Assembly: GCF_002007205.1 (NCBI RefSeq)
Contig: NZ_LAZS01000006.1
Location: 248,001-312,000, forward strand
Length of the DNA stretch: 64,000 nt
DNA from: Ensifer adhaerens
GTDB taxonomy: Bacteria > Pseudomonadota > Alphaproteobacteria > Rhizobiales > Rhizobiaceae
Direction of reading: 5' to 3'
Part shown: positions 46,525-55,619 of the stretch, one piece after another
Layout of the letters: each line of letters begins with the position of its first letter
Position numbering within the stretch: position 1 is the first letter of the stretch
Notes under the pieces: generated by a model
What the model was told of the DNA's origin: nothing
Databases searched by the model: none
Seen by the model: the letters and a program-made list of their open reading frames with translations, nothing else
Translations under genes and position numbers: made by a program

Positions 46525-46615
46525 TGAGAAACCTCTTCAGCCCGCTCCCATGACCATGGAAGCGGGGCGTGGACGCAAAGCCGCACGCTTCGTCTCGTTC
46601 CTTGAATACGCCGCC

Positions 46616-47962
46616 TCAGATGCCGGCGAGCGTCATGCCCTCGATGGCGATCGTCGGTGCTGCGACGCCAAACTTGCGGTCGATGTCGTCTGCCGGCGTC
46701 AGCGCCATGAACATGTCCTTGAGATTGGACGCGATCGTGACTTCAGAGACGGCAAAGGTCAGCTCGCCGTTCTCGATCCAGAAGCCGGAGGCGCCGCGGC
46801 TGTATTCGCCGGTCACCATGTTGACGCCCTGGCCGATGAGCTCGGTGACGTAGAAGCCGGTGCCGACGCTGCGGATCAGATCCTCGCGCGAAATCGCGCC
46901 GGGCTCGAGCGCAAGGTTCGTCGAGGCGGGGCTGACACTCGGGCCGCCACGCACGCCGCGGCCGTTGGTCTCGAGCCCGAGTTCGGCCGCTGCCGAGGTC
47001 GACAGGAACCAATGCTTCAGCATGCCATCCTCGACCATCACGAGCTTTTCGCCGCTGACGCCTTCGCCGTCGAAGGGACGCGAAGAGGAGCCGCGCACGA
47101 TCAGCGGGTCGTCCGTCACCGAAAGGCCAGACTTCAGGATCTGCTTGCCCATCATGTCGCGCAGGAAACTCGTCTTGCGGGCGACGGCCGCGCCATTGAT
47201 CGCGCCGGCCAGGTGGCCGACAAAACCGCGCGCCATGCGCGGATCGAAGACGACAGTGACGTTCTTGGCGGTTGGAACCTGACGCGGGTTAAGGCGCGCG
47301 ACGGCTCGCTCGCCGGCCAGGCGGCCGATCTCATCAGAAGCGCGCAGGTCGGCGACGTAGAGGCGGCTGTCGTAATCGTAGTCGCGCTCCATCTTCGTGC
47401 CCCCACCGGCAATCGCGCTGACCGAACGGCCGAAGCGCGTCGCCATGTAGGAGCCGGAAAAACCATGCGAGGTGACGAGTACCAGCCCGCCCATGCCGGC
47501 CGAAGCACCGCCGCCACTGGAGTTCGTGACACCCGATACGCCAAGGGCGGCCTCTTCCGCCGCAAGGGCCTCCTCGGTCAGGCTTTCGGTTGAGACTTCG
47601 GTCGGATCGAAAAGATCAAGGTCCGGATAGGATTTCGCCAGCCGGCCGGCGTCCGCGAGCGATGCGAAGGGATCCTCCGGCGAAGCCTTGGCCATGGCGA
47701 CGGCGCGCTCGGCGAGCAGCTTCAGGTCAAAACCAGGATTGGCCGAAACGCTGGCGACGCGCCGCCCGACGAAAACGCGAAGGGAGAAATCGTCACTTTC
47801 GGAGGCTTCCGTCGCCTCCACTTTGCCGAGGCGCACGGAGACGGAACGGGAGCGCCCGCGCACCACCACGGCGTCCGCCGCATCGGCGCCGGCCTTTCGG
47901 GCAAGATCCACGAGTTCGGAGGCGCGTTTTTCGAGGTCGGCGGAATCGATCGTGTCTGACAT
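46616..47962 (-). CDS. PmbA/TldE-type metalloprotease-like protein
   Basis: 448 residues of the TldD/PmbA family. N-terminal coiled portion, core RARSRSVSVRLG-like segment, SSGGGASAGMGGLVLVTSHG and C-terminal domain with TSFLRDMMGKQI, GASGFWIENGELTFAVSEVT. The HExxxH metal motif of TldD is absent, so this is the TldE/PmbA partner subunit. TldD-TldE acts in peptide cleavage during microcin and peptide maturation. Start ATG 47962 (MSDTIDS) with AAGG nearby; the 47977 start adds MKGYI. Confidence 0.88.
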   Translation of the reverse strand: MSDTIDSADLEKRASELVDLARKAGADAADAVVVRGRSRSVSVRLGKVEATEASESDDFSLRVFVGRRVASVSANPGFDLKLLAERAVAMAKASPEDPFASLADAGRLAKSYPDLDLFDPTEVSTESLTEEALAAEEAALGVSGVTNSSGGGASAGMGGLVLVTSHGFSGSYMATRFGRSVSAIAGGGTKMERDYDYDSRLYVADLRASDEIGRLAGERAVARLNPRQVPTAKNVTVVFDPRMARGFVGHLAGAINGAAVARKTSFLRDMMGKQILKSGLSVTDDPLIVRGSSSRPFDGEGVSGEKLVMVEDGMLKHWFLSTSAAAELGLETNGRGVRGGPSVSPASTNLALEPGAISREDLIRSVGTGFYVTELIGQGVNMVTGEYSRGASGFWIENGELTFAVSEVTIASNLKDMFMALTPADDIDRKFGVAAPTIAIEGMTLAGI

Positions 47963-48109
47963 GATGTAGCCTTTCATTCCTGCCCCATTTATTGTGCAGT
48001 GACGCAGGCATCAAGGGCATCGGCCTGATTCCCGCCCACACACCGCAAATGACCGCTCTCGAAAACTCCCAAATCGGGGGCCGGGTGCCCAATAGTGAAA
48101 GCCTGAGGC

Positions 48110-49945
48110 ATGGCAACGACACCGATCATCTATTCTCAAGCGCTGATGCTGCTTGGCGGCGCGGTGGTGGCCGCCCCGATCTTCAAGCGGCTCGGCCTCG
48201 GCACCATCCTCGGCTATCTCTCAGCCGGCGTGCTCATCGGTCCGGTCGCCCAGAGCATCACCGAGGGCGAGCAGATCCTGCATGTCTCCGAACTTGGCGT
48301 CGTCTTCCTTCTGTTCATCATCGGGCTCGAACTCAAACCCTCGCGTCTCTGGCAGATGCGGCGCGATATCTTCGGTCTCGGCACGGCACAGGTGGTGTTG
48401 ACCGGCATCGTGCTTTCTTCCGTCATCTATGCCCTCGGGCTTCTCGGCCAGGGCGGCAGCATCATCGCCGGCTTCGGCCTGGCGCTCTCGTCGACCGCCT
48501 TTGCCATGCAGATCCTCGACGAAGGCAATGATCGCAATACGCGCTTCGGGCAACGATCCTTCTCGATCCTGCTTCTCCAGGATCTGGCGATCGTGCCGCT
48601 CCTGGCGCTGATCCCGCTTCTTGCAGCGCAGGCGCCGGAGGATACGACGCCGCCGCTCGAGGATTTCGCGATCGCCACCACGGCGATCGTCGTCCTCTTC
48701 GCCGCCGGCCGCTATCTCGTTAATCCGCTGTTCCAGATCATCGGCCGCACGGGCGCGCGCGACGTCATGATCGCGGCGGCGCTGCTCGTCGTCATGGGGG
48801 CTGCGACGATGATGCAGCTTGCCGGCCTGTCGATGGCCATGGGTGCCTTCCTCGCCGGCGTGCTCCTGGCGGAATCCTCCTATCGCCACGAACTCGAAGC
48901 GGATATCGAGCCGTTCCGCGGTATCCTGCAGGCGCTGTTCTTCATGGCGGTCGGCCTGTCGCTGGAGCTGGGCATCATCGTCGAGCGCTACCAGTTGATC
49001 ATCATCGCCGTGCCGCTGCTGATGGCGGTGAAGAGCCTGATCCTCTACTGGCTTTGCCGGCTCACCGGCTCGCAGCACAACGACGCGGTCCGCATCAGCC
49101 TGCTCTTGCCGCAGGGCGGCGAATTCGGCTTCGTGCTGTTCACGGCGGCGGCTACTGCAGGCGTCTTTTCCGATGGGGACGCCTCCCTGCTCGTGGCGAT
49201 CGTCACCTTGTCGATGGCGCTGACGCCGCTTGCCTCGATGCTGGCGCCGAGGCTGATGCGCGAACAGGACGAACTGGACGAGGAGATCGACGAGGATTTC
49301 GAGGGCGCCGGCGCCGATGTGCTGATGATCGGCTTCTCCCGCTTCGGCCAGATCGCCGCGCAGATCCTGCTTGCCGGCGGGCGCGACGTGACGATCATCG
49401 ATCATTCCGCCGCGCGCGTGCGTCAGGCCGCGACCTTCGGGTTCCGCATCTATTTCGGCGACGGCAACCGTCTGGACGTGCTGCGCGCCGCCGGTATCGA
49501 ACGCGCCAAGATCGTCGCCGTCTGCACGCAGAAGAAGGAAACCACCGACCACATCATCGACCTCGTGCAATCCGAATATCCGAACGCGCGTATCTACGCC
49601 CGCTCCTACGACCGTCTGCACACGCTGGAACTGCGCGCCAAGGGCGTCGACTACGAGCTGCGCGAGACATTCGAGTCCGGCCTGCTCTTCGGCCGCAAGA
49701 CGCTGGAGGCGCTGGGGGTCGGCGACGACGAGGCGATCGCGATCATGGACGACATCCGCAAGCGCGACGAGGCCCGCCTCGTGCTGCAGGAGGCGGAAGG
49801 CATCACCGCCGGCCGCGACATGCTGCACTCGAGGCCGGTCCGTCCGGAGCCGCTGGTCAAGCCGAAGCGCGAGGTGGACCACTCCCAGGAAACGGGCGAA
49901 CGAATCCTCCCGGGCCTGCCCGAGGACGAGCGCGAAAGCGCCTAA
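48110..49945 (+). CDS. Kef-type monovalent cation:proton antiporter (CPA2)
   Basis: 611 residues: about 12-13 membrane helices (to about residue 380) with GTILGYLSAGVLIGPVAQ and the ligand-binding LALSSTAFAMQIL region, then a cytoplasmic TrkA-N/RCK domain (DVLMIGFSRFGQIAAQILLA and FRIYFGDGNRLDVLRAAGI, about residues 400-525) and a polar tail. It should export K+ in exchange for protons, gated by NAD(H)/glutathione-type ligands. Divergent from pmbA, alone on its strand. Confidence 0.9.
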   Translation: MATTPIIYSQALMLLGGAVVAAPIFKRLGLGTILGYLSAGVLIGPVAQSITEGEQILHVSELGVVFLLFIIGLELKPSRLWQMRRDIFGLGTAQVVLTGIVLSSVIYALGLLGQGGSIIAGFGLALSSTAFAMQILDEGNDRNTRFGQRSFSILLLQDLAIVPLLALIPLLAAQAPEDTTPPLEDFAIATTAIVVLFAAGRYLVNPLFQIIGRTGARDVMIAAALLVVMGAATMMQLAGLSMAMGAFLAGVLLAESSYRHELEADIEPFRGILQALFFMAVGLSLELGIIVERYQLIIIAVPLLMAVKSLILYWLCRLTGSQHNDAVRISLLLPQGGEFGFVLFTAAATAGVFSDGDASLLVAIVTLSMALTPLASMLAPRLMREQDELDEEIDEDFEGAGADVLMIGFSRFGQIAAQILLAGGRDVTIIDHSAARVRQAATFGFRIYFGDGNRLDVLRAAGIERAKIVAVCTQKKETTDHIIDLVQSEYPNARIYARSYDRLHTLELRAKGVDYELRETFESGLLFGRKTLEALGVGDDEAIAIMDDIRKRDEARLVLQEAEGITAGRDMLHSRPVRPEPLVKPKREVDHSQETGERILPGLPEDERESA

Positions 49946-49986
49946 TCTCTCATGCCGCCAAGGGGCGCGCTGTCACCGGCCAAGGT

Positions 49987-50874
49987 TCACATGAGCCTTG
50001 GCGCGGTCATCCGCTCTTCGAGCGCGCGCTTCAATTCGTCCTTGATGGCGGCCGTTCCGTTCAGCACGTCCTGGGCGCGCAGAAAATCCATCACGCGGTA
50101 GCGGCCGACATCCGGACGCAACAGGATATCCGGCGCCCCCTCCTTCAGCTTCATGGCGATAATCGACTGCATCATCAGCTGGCTCGCGCCAAACAGGCTG
50201 TCGATCCGGCTCGGGATCGCCTTGCCGTCGCCATCCGGTCCGCCGACGACATCGACCGCAATGACGATATCGGCAAGGCCGCGCAGGTGATCGAAGGGAA
50301 TGGGATTGTAGATGCCGCCGTCGATCATGACCCGCCCGTCGATCCGGACCGGCGTGAAGATCGCCGGCAGCGCCGCGGAGGCCGCCAGGGCCTTGCGGAG
50401 GTCGCCCTTCTCGCAGATCTTCTCCGTCTGGCCGTAATAGTCGGTGGCGACGACCTTCAGCGGGATTTCGAGGTCGGAGAATTTTTGCGGGATGGCCTCA
50501 GGCAGGAAGGCCTTCAGCACCCGTTCGACATTGAACTGGCCAAAACGGAAGCCGCTCGCCATGGCTTCGGAAAGGCTCGACGGCCGCAATTGCCACAGGC
50601 GGTTGACCACTTCGCGCCGGTGGCCGACGGTCGAGAGCGTATGGGCCCGGATCTCTTCGCCGCGCAGGCCGGCCGCCATGCCGGCGCCCATGATCGCGCC
50701 GATCGACGAGCCCGCGATCGCGACCGGCCGAATGCCCAGTTCATCCAGCGCCTCGATGACGTGAATATGCGCAAGCCCGCGGGCGCCGCCACCGCCAAGC
50801 GCCAACGCCACGGTGGGCCGCGCGGGCGCTTCCGCCGATCCATGCGTCATCGAAAGGTCCTGCTTCATCGGCAT
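49987..50874 (-). CDS. patatin-like phospholipase
   Basis: 295 residues of the patatin (RssA/YchK-like) family. Oxyanion loop GGGGARGLAHIHVIEALDEL (residues about 27-46), nucleophile Ser in AGSSIGAIMGAGMA, and DGR-type Asp in MIDGGIYNPIPFD complete the Ser-Asp dyad. No signal peptide, so likely cytosolic. Start 50874, or an internal ATG (MTHGSAE). It is convergent with the antiporter gene (41 bp). Confidence 0.88.
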   Translation of the reverse strand: MPMKQDLSMTHGSAEAPARPTVALALGGGGARGLAHIHVIEALDELGIRPVAIAGSSIGAIMGAGMAAGLRGEEIRAHTLSTVGHRREVVNRLWQLRPSSLSEAMASGFRFGQFNVERVLKAFLPEAIPQKFSDLEIPLKVVATDYYGQTEKICEKGDLRKALAASAALPAIFTPVRIDGRVMIDGGIYNPIPFDHLRGLADIVIAVDVVGGPDGDGKAIPSRIDSLFGASQLMMQSIIAMKLKEGAPDILLRPDVGRYRVMDFLRAQDVLNGTAAIKDELKRALEERMTAPRLM

Positions 50875-50950
50875 GCCTCCGCGCTGGGCGGTTGAGAAAG
50901 TGGCGTCATCCGGCTGAGCCTATCCCGGCAAAGCAACCGAAATTACGGCA

Positions 50951-51511
50951 TCAGGCTCCACGAAAGCGATAGAAGTGCATGCGCGTATCGCCGAACACCC
51001 GGACGTCGAGGTTTTCGAAGACGGCAGCCGGTGCCGGCTGGACGTCCGCCCGCTCTTCAAGGATCACCAGGGCACCGGCGACCAGCCAGTTGCCGGCGGC
51101 TGCCGACTGCAAGGCCCTTTCGCCGAGGCCCTTCGCGTAGGGCGGATCGGCAAAGACGAGGTGAAACGGCTCCATCGTGCCGACCGAGCCAAGACTGGTC
51201 GCATCGCGGCGGAAAACCTTCGCCCGCCCCTGAAGCGCGAGCGTCTCGATGTTGGTCTGCAGCAGTCCCCTGCCCTCGACGCTCTGTTCGACGAACAGCG
51301 CCTGCCGGCACCCGCGCGACAGCGCCTCGATGCCGACTGCGCCGGTGCCGGCAAAGAGGTCGAGCATACGGGTGCCGTCGAGCGCATCCGGATAGGAGTG
51401 GCTCAGGATGTTGAACAGGCTTTCGCGCGTCCGGTCCGTGGTCGGCCGGATATCGTTGGACCTGGGGGTCGCGAGACTGCGACCCCGAAACTCTCCGCCC
51501 ACGATCCGCAC
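50951..51511 (-). CDS. rsmD: 16S rRNA (guanine(966)-N2)-methyltransferase
   Basis: 186 residues. RIVGGEFRGRSLATPRSNDI at the start, RPTTDRTRESLFNIL, motif I MLDLFAGTGAVGIEALSRG and catalytic DPPY (VFADPPYAKGL) identify RsmD, which methylates G966 of 16S rRNA. It begins 6 bp after the pseudouridine synthase stop, and the two ribosome-modifying enzymes are probably cotranscribed. Confidence 0.94.
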   Translation of the reverse strand: MRIVGGEFRGRSLATPRSNDIRPTTDRTRESLFNILSHSYPDALDGTRMLDLFAGTGAVGIEALSRGCRQALFVEQSVEGRGLLQTNIETLALQGRAKVFRRDATSLGSVGTMEPFHLVFADPPYAKGLGERALQSAAAGNWLVAGALVILEERADVQPAPAAVFENLDVRVFGDTRMHFYRFRGA

Positions 51512-51517
51512 GGCAGT

Positions 51518-53710
51518 TTAGTTTCCTCTGCCGCGTGGCTTGCCGCCGCCAGCCGGGCGCCCGCCACCACCGGGACGGCCAGCGCCACCGGGACGTCCAC
51601 CGCCGGGCTTGCCGCCACCGGGCTTGCCGCCGCGCGGGCCGCCGGAGCGCTCACCGAACGATTTTCCGCCAGATGGCTTGCCGCCGAACGACTTGCCGCG
51701 AGGCTTGTCACCAAACGGACGGTCGCCGCCTTCGCGACGCTGAGGGCGATCGCCCTCAGCGCGTGGTGCTCTTGGCTTGTCGGAATAGCCGCGCGGCCCA
51801 CCCTCGGCACGTGCGGGGCGATCGCCGAACGAACGATCGCCGCCTTCGCGACGCGGCGGACGGTCACCATCGGCGCGTGGAGTGCGCGGCTTGTCGAACC
51901 GGCGGTCGCCGCCCTCGCTGCGGGCCGGACGGTCGCCACGCGGACGATCACCTCCCTCGCGGCGCGGCGGGCGATCGCCATCCGCGCGGGGGAACCGAGG
52001 CTTGTCGGAGAAGCTGCGCTGTCCGCCTTCGGAACGGGCCGGACGGTCGCCGCCGTCACGGCGCGCAGGACGGTCACCGTGATCGCGCGACCTGCGGTCA
52101 CCCGCATCGCCCGACTTGCGCCGGCCGAAACCGCCATCCCGGCCCTCGTCCTTGCCGCGACGGGCAGGCTCGCTGGCGCTGATCCATTCGCCCTCGTCGT
52201 CGCGACGCTTCACAGGCGCGACTGACGCCGGACGATCGGCGCGATCGAAGTCCCTGTGCGCGCCGCCCTTGCGGTCGGGGTCGAACTTGCTCGTGGTCTT
52301 CGTTGCAAACCCGTCCTTGTTGCGGCCGTAGCGCTTGGACTTCGGTGCGCCTTCCGGGCGTTCGCGACGGGCGAGCTTTTCGGTGGCGTCGCCTTCGGCG
52401 GGTTTCGCCTTCTTGTCGTTCAGCGGACGGGCGCCCGGCGCCATCCAGACGTTGGCCGTGCGGGCACGCTGCGCCGGCGCGCGCTTCGGCCGGTCCTCGA
52501 ACTTGTCGCCGCGGTCTTCACGCGGAGCACCCTTGCCGCGAGGGCCTTCCTTGCGGCCGCCGTCACGGCGATCGTCGCGACGGGTGTCGAGCCGCGACAG
52601 CGCACGCTCGCGCTTGTCCTCGGGCTTTTCCCAGCGGTTGGCACGTTCAGGCCGGCGCGTGTCGCCGGCATCATCGTCCGACGCATCGCCGGCAACGGTC
52701 GCTGCCTGGTCGTTGTAGAGCGGCGCGTCGAAGTTCGCCTTGGCGTCCTCGATCAGGCGCGGTCCCAATTGGTCGCGCAGCGTGCGTCCGCGAATTTCCT
52801 GGACATGTCCCTCCGGCAGTTCGCCGAGCTGGAACGGGCCGTAGGAGATGCGGATCAGGCGGTTGACGTCGAGGCCGAGCGCGCCGAGCACGTTCTTGAT
52901 TTCGCGGTTCTTGCCTTCGCGCAGCCCCATCGTGATCCAGACGTTCGAACCCTGGACGCGGTCGAGCGTCGCTTCGATGGCGCCGTAGAGCACGCCGTCG
53001 ACGGCGATGCCGTCCTTCAGCTTGTCGAGCGCTTCCTGATCGATCTCGCCATGGGCGCGCACGCGGTAGCGGCGCAGCCAGCCGGTCGACGGCAGTTCGA
53101 GCACGCGGGCAAGGCCGCCGTCGTTGGTCAGGAGCAGCAGGCCCTCGGTGTTGATGTCGAGGCGGCCGATCGACAGAACCCGCGGCAGCTCGTCCGGCAG
53201 GTTCTCGAATACGGTCGGCCGTCCCTCCGGGTCGGCATTGGTGGTCACCAGACCGGCCGGCTTATGGTAGAGCCAGAGGCGCGTGCGCTCGATGCCGCGG
53301 ATCGGCTGGCCATCGACCTCGATCGCATCGGCGAGCGTGGCGTTGACCACGGGCGTGTCGAGGATGACGCCGTTGAGCCTGATGCGGCCTTCCATGATCA
53401 TGCGCTCGACGTCGCGACGCGAGGCAACGCCGGCGCGCGCCAGGATCTTCGAGATACGCTGCGGCTCGTCGCCCGCCGCTGCAGCCGCAGCCGGGCGCTC
53501 CCGGGCCGGACGCGAAGCGCCGGCCTTGGGATCAGACGCCTTTGCGTCGAAGCTCCTGCCGGGGCCCTTGGCGCCGAAAGACTTCGGGCCGGAAGCCTTG
53601 GCTCCTGCAGCCTTTTTCGGCGCAGCGCCCTTCTTGTCGGCGAAATGCGATTTCTTGTCCCGGCCGGCGGACTTGCCGCCAGGCCGCGTGGGCTTGTCTT
53701 TGGATGTCAT
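51518..53710 (-). CDS. RluB-type 23S rRNA pseudouridine synthase with long disordered RG/PG-rich tail
   Basis: 730 residues, three times the usual ~250. Basic N-terminal 80 residues (KKSHFADKKGAAPKKAAG), S4 domain about 83-130 (RISKILARAGVASRRDVERM), catalytic domain with D185 in SIGRLDINTEGLLLLTNDGG and the KNREIKNVLGALG block, ending near residue 330. A disordered Arg/Gly/Asp/Pro/Lys-rich tail of about 390 residues follows. Within it are three imperfect ~37-residue repeats (556-668), then a GKPGGG/RPGG tail. RluB/RsuA-like activity on 23S rRNA is expected. Confidence 0.9.
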   Translation of the reverse strand: MTSKDKPTRPGGKSAGRDKKSHFADKKGAAPKKAAGAKASGPKSFGAKGPGRSFDAKASDPKAGASRPARERPAAAAAAGDEPQRISKILARAGVASRRDVERMIMEGRIRLNGVILDTPVVNATLADAIEVDGQPIRGIERTRLWLYHKPAGLVTTNADPEGRPTVFENLPDELPRVLSIGRLDINTEGLLLLTNDGGLARVLELPSTGWLRRYRVRAHGEIDQEALDKLKDGIAVDGVLYGAIEATLDRVQGSNVWITMGLREGKNREIKNVLGALGLDVNRLIRISYGPFQLGELPEGHVQEIRGRTLRDQLGPRLIEDAKANFDAPLYNDQAATVAGDASDDDAGDTRRPERANRWEKPEDKRERALSRLDTRRDDRRDGGRKEGPRGKGAPREDRGDKFEDRPKRAPAQRARTANVWMAPGARPLNDKKAKPAEGDATEKLARRERPEGAPKSKRYGRNKDGFATKTTSKFDPDRKGGAHRDFDRADRPASVAPVKRRDDEGEWISASEPARRGKDEGRDGGFGRRKSGDAGDRRSRDHGDRPARRDGGDRPARSEGGQRSFSDKPRFPRADGDRPPRREGGDRPRGDRPARSEGGDRRFDKPRTPRADGDRPPRREGGDRSFGDRPARAEGGPRGYSDKPRAPRAEGDRPQRREGGDRPFGDKPRGKSFGGKPSGGKSFGERSGGPRGGKPGGGKPGGGRPGGAGRPGGGGRPAGGGKPRGRGN
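51707..52045 (-). repeat. in-frame coding repeats of the pseudouridine synthase tail
   Basis: Three copies of about 111-114 bp encode RPARSEGG...DKPR...RADGDRPPRREGGDR with drift between copies. Codon-level variation shows the repeats are not fresh. This stretch would be prone to length change by slippage or recombination. Confidence 0.75.
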
Positions 53711-53783
53711 TTGTGTTGCCTGCCTTTTGCGGCTGTCCTATCAGGTCGCGGCCCGTGGGTTAAGAGAAATTATTGTTTGAGCG

Positions 53784-54233
53784 ATGGCTGAGACGACACG
53801 CTTCATGGATGTGGCCCTTGAAGAGGCCCGGATGGCGGCCGAACGCGGCGAAGTGCCGATCGGCGCCGTAGTGGTTTTCGACGGCCGGATCATTTCGCGC
53901 GCCGGCAACCGCACCCGCGAACTCAACGACGTGACCGCGCATGCCGAGATCGTCGCGATCCGTGAAGCCTCCGCTGTGCTCGACGACGAGCGGCTGACGG
54001 GCGCTGATCTCTACGTCACGCTCGAGCCCTGCACCATGTGCGCGGCGGCGATTTCGTTTGCGCGCATCCGTCGCCTCTACTATGGCGCCGACGATCCGAA
54101 AGGCGGTGCCGTCGACAGCGGCGTACGCTTCTTCGGCTCGCCCACCTGCCACCATGCGCCCGATGTCTATTCAGGCCTCGCCGAGCGGGAAGCCGCCGAT
54201 ATCCTCAGGGATTTCTTTGCCGGGAAACGGTGA
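53784..54233 (+). CDS. tadA: tRNA-specific adenosine deaminase
   Basis: Converts A34 to inosine in tRNA-Arg(ACG). 149 residues. Zinc/catalytic residues are in NDVTAHAEIVAIREA (HAE) and LEPCTMCAAAISFARI (PCxxC). Divergent from the pseudouridine synthase gene (73 bp), so both tRNA/rRNA modification genes share a promoter region. No odd features. Confidence 0.94.
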   Translation: MAETTRFMDVALEEARMAAERGEVPIGAVVVFDGRIISRAGNRTRELNDVTAHAEIVAIREASAVLDDERLTGADLYVTLEPCTMCAAAISFARIRRLYYGADDPKGGAVDSGVRFFGSPTCHHAPDVYSGLAEREAADILRDFFAGKR

Positions 54234-54276
54234 GACGACCCTGGCGCCTGCGGCGGCGTGATTTCCTGAAATCGCT

Positions 54277-54756
54277 TCAGTCGGCGGCAAAGCTTTCGAG
54301 GGCCGCGCCGGAGAGACGGTAGCGCGTCCATTCGGACATTGGCTCGGCGCCGACGGATTCATAGACGCGGATCGCCGGCTCATTCCAGTCGAGCACGCTC
54401 CATTCGAAGCGGCCGCAGCCTTCTTCGACGGCAATCCTTGCCAGGTGCTTCAAGAGCATCTTGCCGGCGCCGGAGCCGCGGCAATCCGGGGTGACGTAAA
54501 GGTCCTCGAGGTAAAGACCCTTGCGCGCCTGCCAGGTCGAATAGTTGTAGAACCACATGGCAAAGCCCGCCGGCTTGCCATCCTTTTCGCAGATCACCGC
54601 GCGGGTGATCGCACCGGGACCGAAGAGCGAGGCCTGCAGCATCTCGACCGTCGCCTCGACGGCGTCGGGCTCCTTCTCGTAGATGGCAAGTTCGGTGATG
54701 AAGCGCAGAATGGTTTCGGCGTCTTGCGGGCGGGCGTCGCGAATGCTGATGGTCAT
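54277..54756 (-). CDS. GNAT-family N-acetyltransferase
   Basis: 159 residues of the GNAT superfamily: LYLEDLYVTPDCRGSGAGKM (acetyl-CoA-binding A motif, R/Q-x-x-G-x-G/A), then CGRFEWSVLDWNEPAIRVYE. Resembles the spermidine/diamine acetyltransferase-like group, but substrate is unknown. ATG 54756 (MTISIRDARP) is preferred to 54852. Convergent with tadA. Confidence 0.88.
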   Translation of the reverse strand: MTISIRDARPQDAETILRFITELAIYEKEPDAVEATVEMLQASLFGPGAITRAVICEKDGKPAGFAMWFYNYSTWQARKGLYLEDLYVTPDCRGSGAGKMLLKHLARIAVEEGCGRFEWSVLDWNEPAIRVYESVGAEPMSEWTRYRLSGAALESFAAD

Positions 54757-54871
54757 GGCTAACGCGCTTCTCAAACAGTTCCAGCAGCCAAGCAAACGCG
54801 CTTTCGACCGGAACTGCATAGATCCAAGGGAGAGAGGCATTTCGCCGTTCAATGGAACGGCGAAAACGAGT

Positions 54872-55492
54872 TTAGAAAGGCCAATACCACTTGGAGCCGG
54901 AGTTCTTGATCTGCGCTTCCTTCTTGCGGCGGCGCTCCTTGTCCTTCTCCGGCTCGCCGAGATCGGTCTCGGTACCCTCGGGCAAGCGACGGTAGTCGAG
55001 CGGCGGGTCGCTCAGGAAGCGGCGCTTGTCGGAATAGGCGCCCATCTCGATCTTGCGCCCTTCGCGATAGGCTTCCTGCTGCTCCTTCGCGGAGAGCCGG
55101 CGGCCGTTGGCGCTCGCCTTGGCAAGCGGCGAAACATAGTTCGGGTTGTTCTTGTTGGCGTCGGCCTCTTCACGCAGGCGGTTGCGCACCTCTTCCGGAG
55201 ATTCGACCCATTCCGGGTTCGCCTCGCGGCTGGCGAGCGACTTCTGCGGCTCGACGAGCGAGGCCTGCTGTGCCGACGGCGGCAGCACGAGGCCCGGACG
55301 CGGCTGGTACTTGACCGGATCCCGCTTCGGCGGGCCGAAGCTTGCGACGCTACCGAGGTCGTCCATGAGCTGTTCGCCGGCGGTCTTGTCCGTGCCATAG
55401 GTCGGGCCGCCGATGCAGCCCGAAAGCACCAGGCCGCTCGTCAAAATGGCGGCCACGCTGGCAAACACTCGCAACTCTCGCGTCATTTCCAT
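54872..55492 (-). CDS. lipoprotein of unknown function
   Basis: 206 residues. Signal peptide with lipobox LSGC (MEMTRELRVFASVAAILTSG, then LVLSGC), so the N-terminal Cys (about residue 26) is lipidated. The rest is polar and rich in Glu/Lys/Pro, ending in KWYWPF, with no recognised domain. ATG 55492 was chosen for the lipobox; the frame is open to 55804. It sits between the GNAT and ileS genes on the minus strand, 128 bp after ileS. Confidence 0.85.
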   Translation of the reverse strand: MEMTRELRVFASVAAILTSGLVLSGCIGGPTYGTDKTAGEQLMDDLGSVASFGPPKRDPVKYQPRPGLVLPPSAQQASLVEPQKSLASREANPEWVESPEEVRNRLREEADANKNNPNYVSPLAKASANGRRLSAKEQQEAYREGRKIEMGAYSDKRRFLSDPPLDYRRLPEGTETDLGEPEKDKERRRKKEAQIKNSGSKWYWPF

Positions 55493-55619
55493 GAGATTCC
55501 TTCCAGCCGGCCACTGGTCAGCGCGGCCACTCAAGCGCCCATGGCGGAGAAATCCGCCAAATTTCGGGCAGGTTTTACCGGATGAACGCAAGGAGTGCAA
55601 TTCATCCGGTAACAATGCG

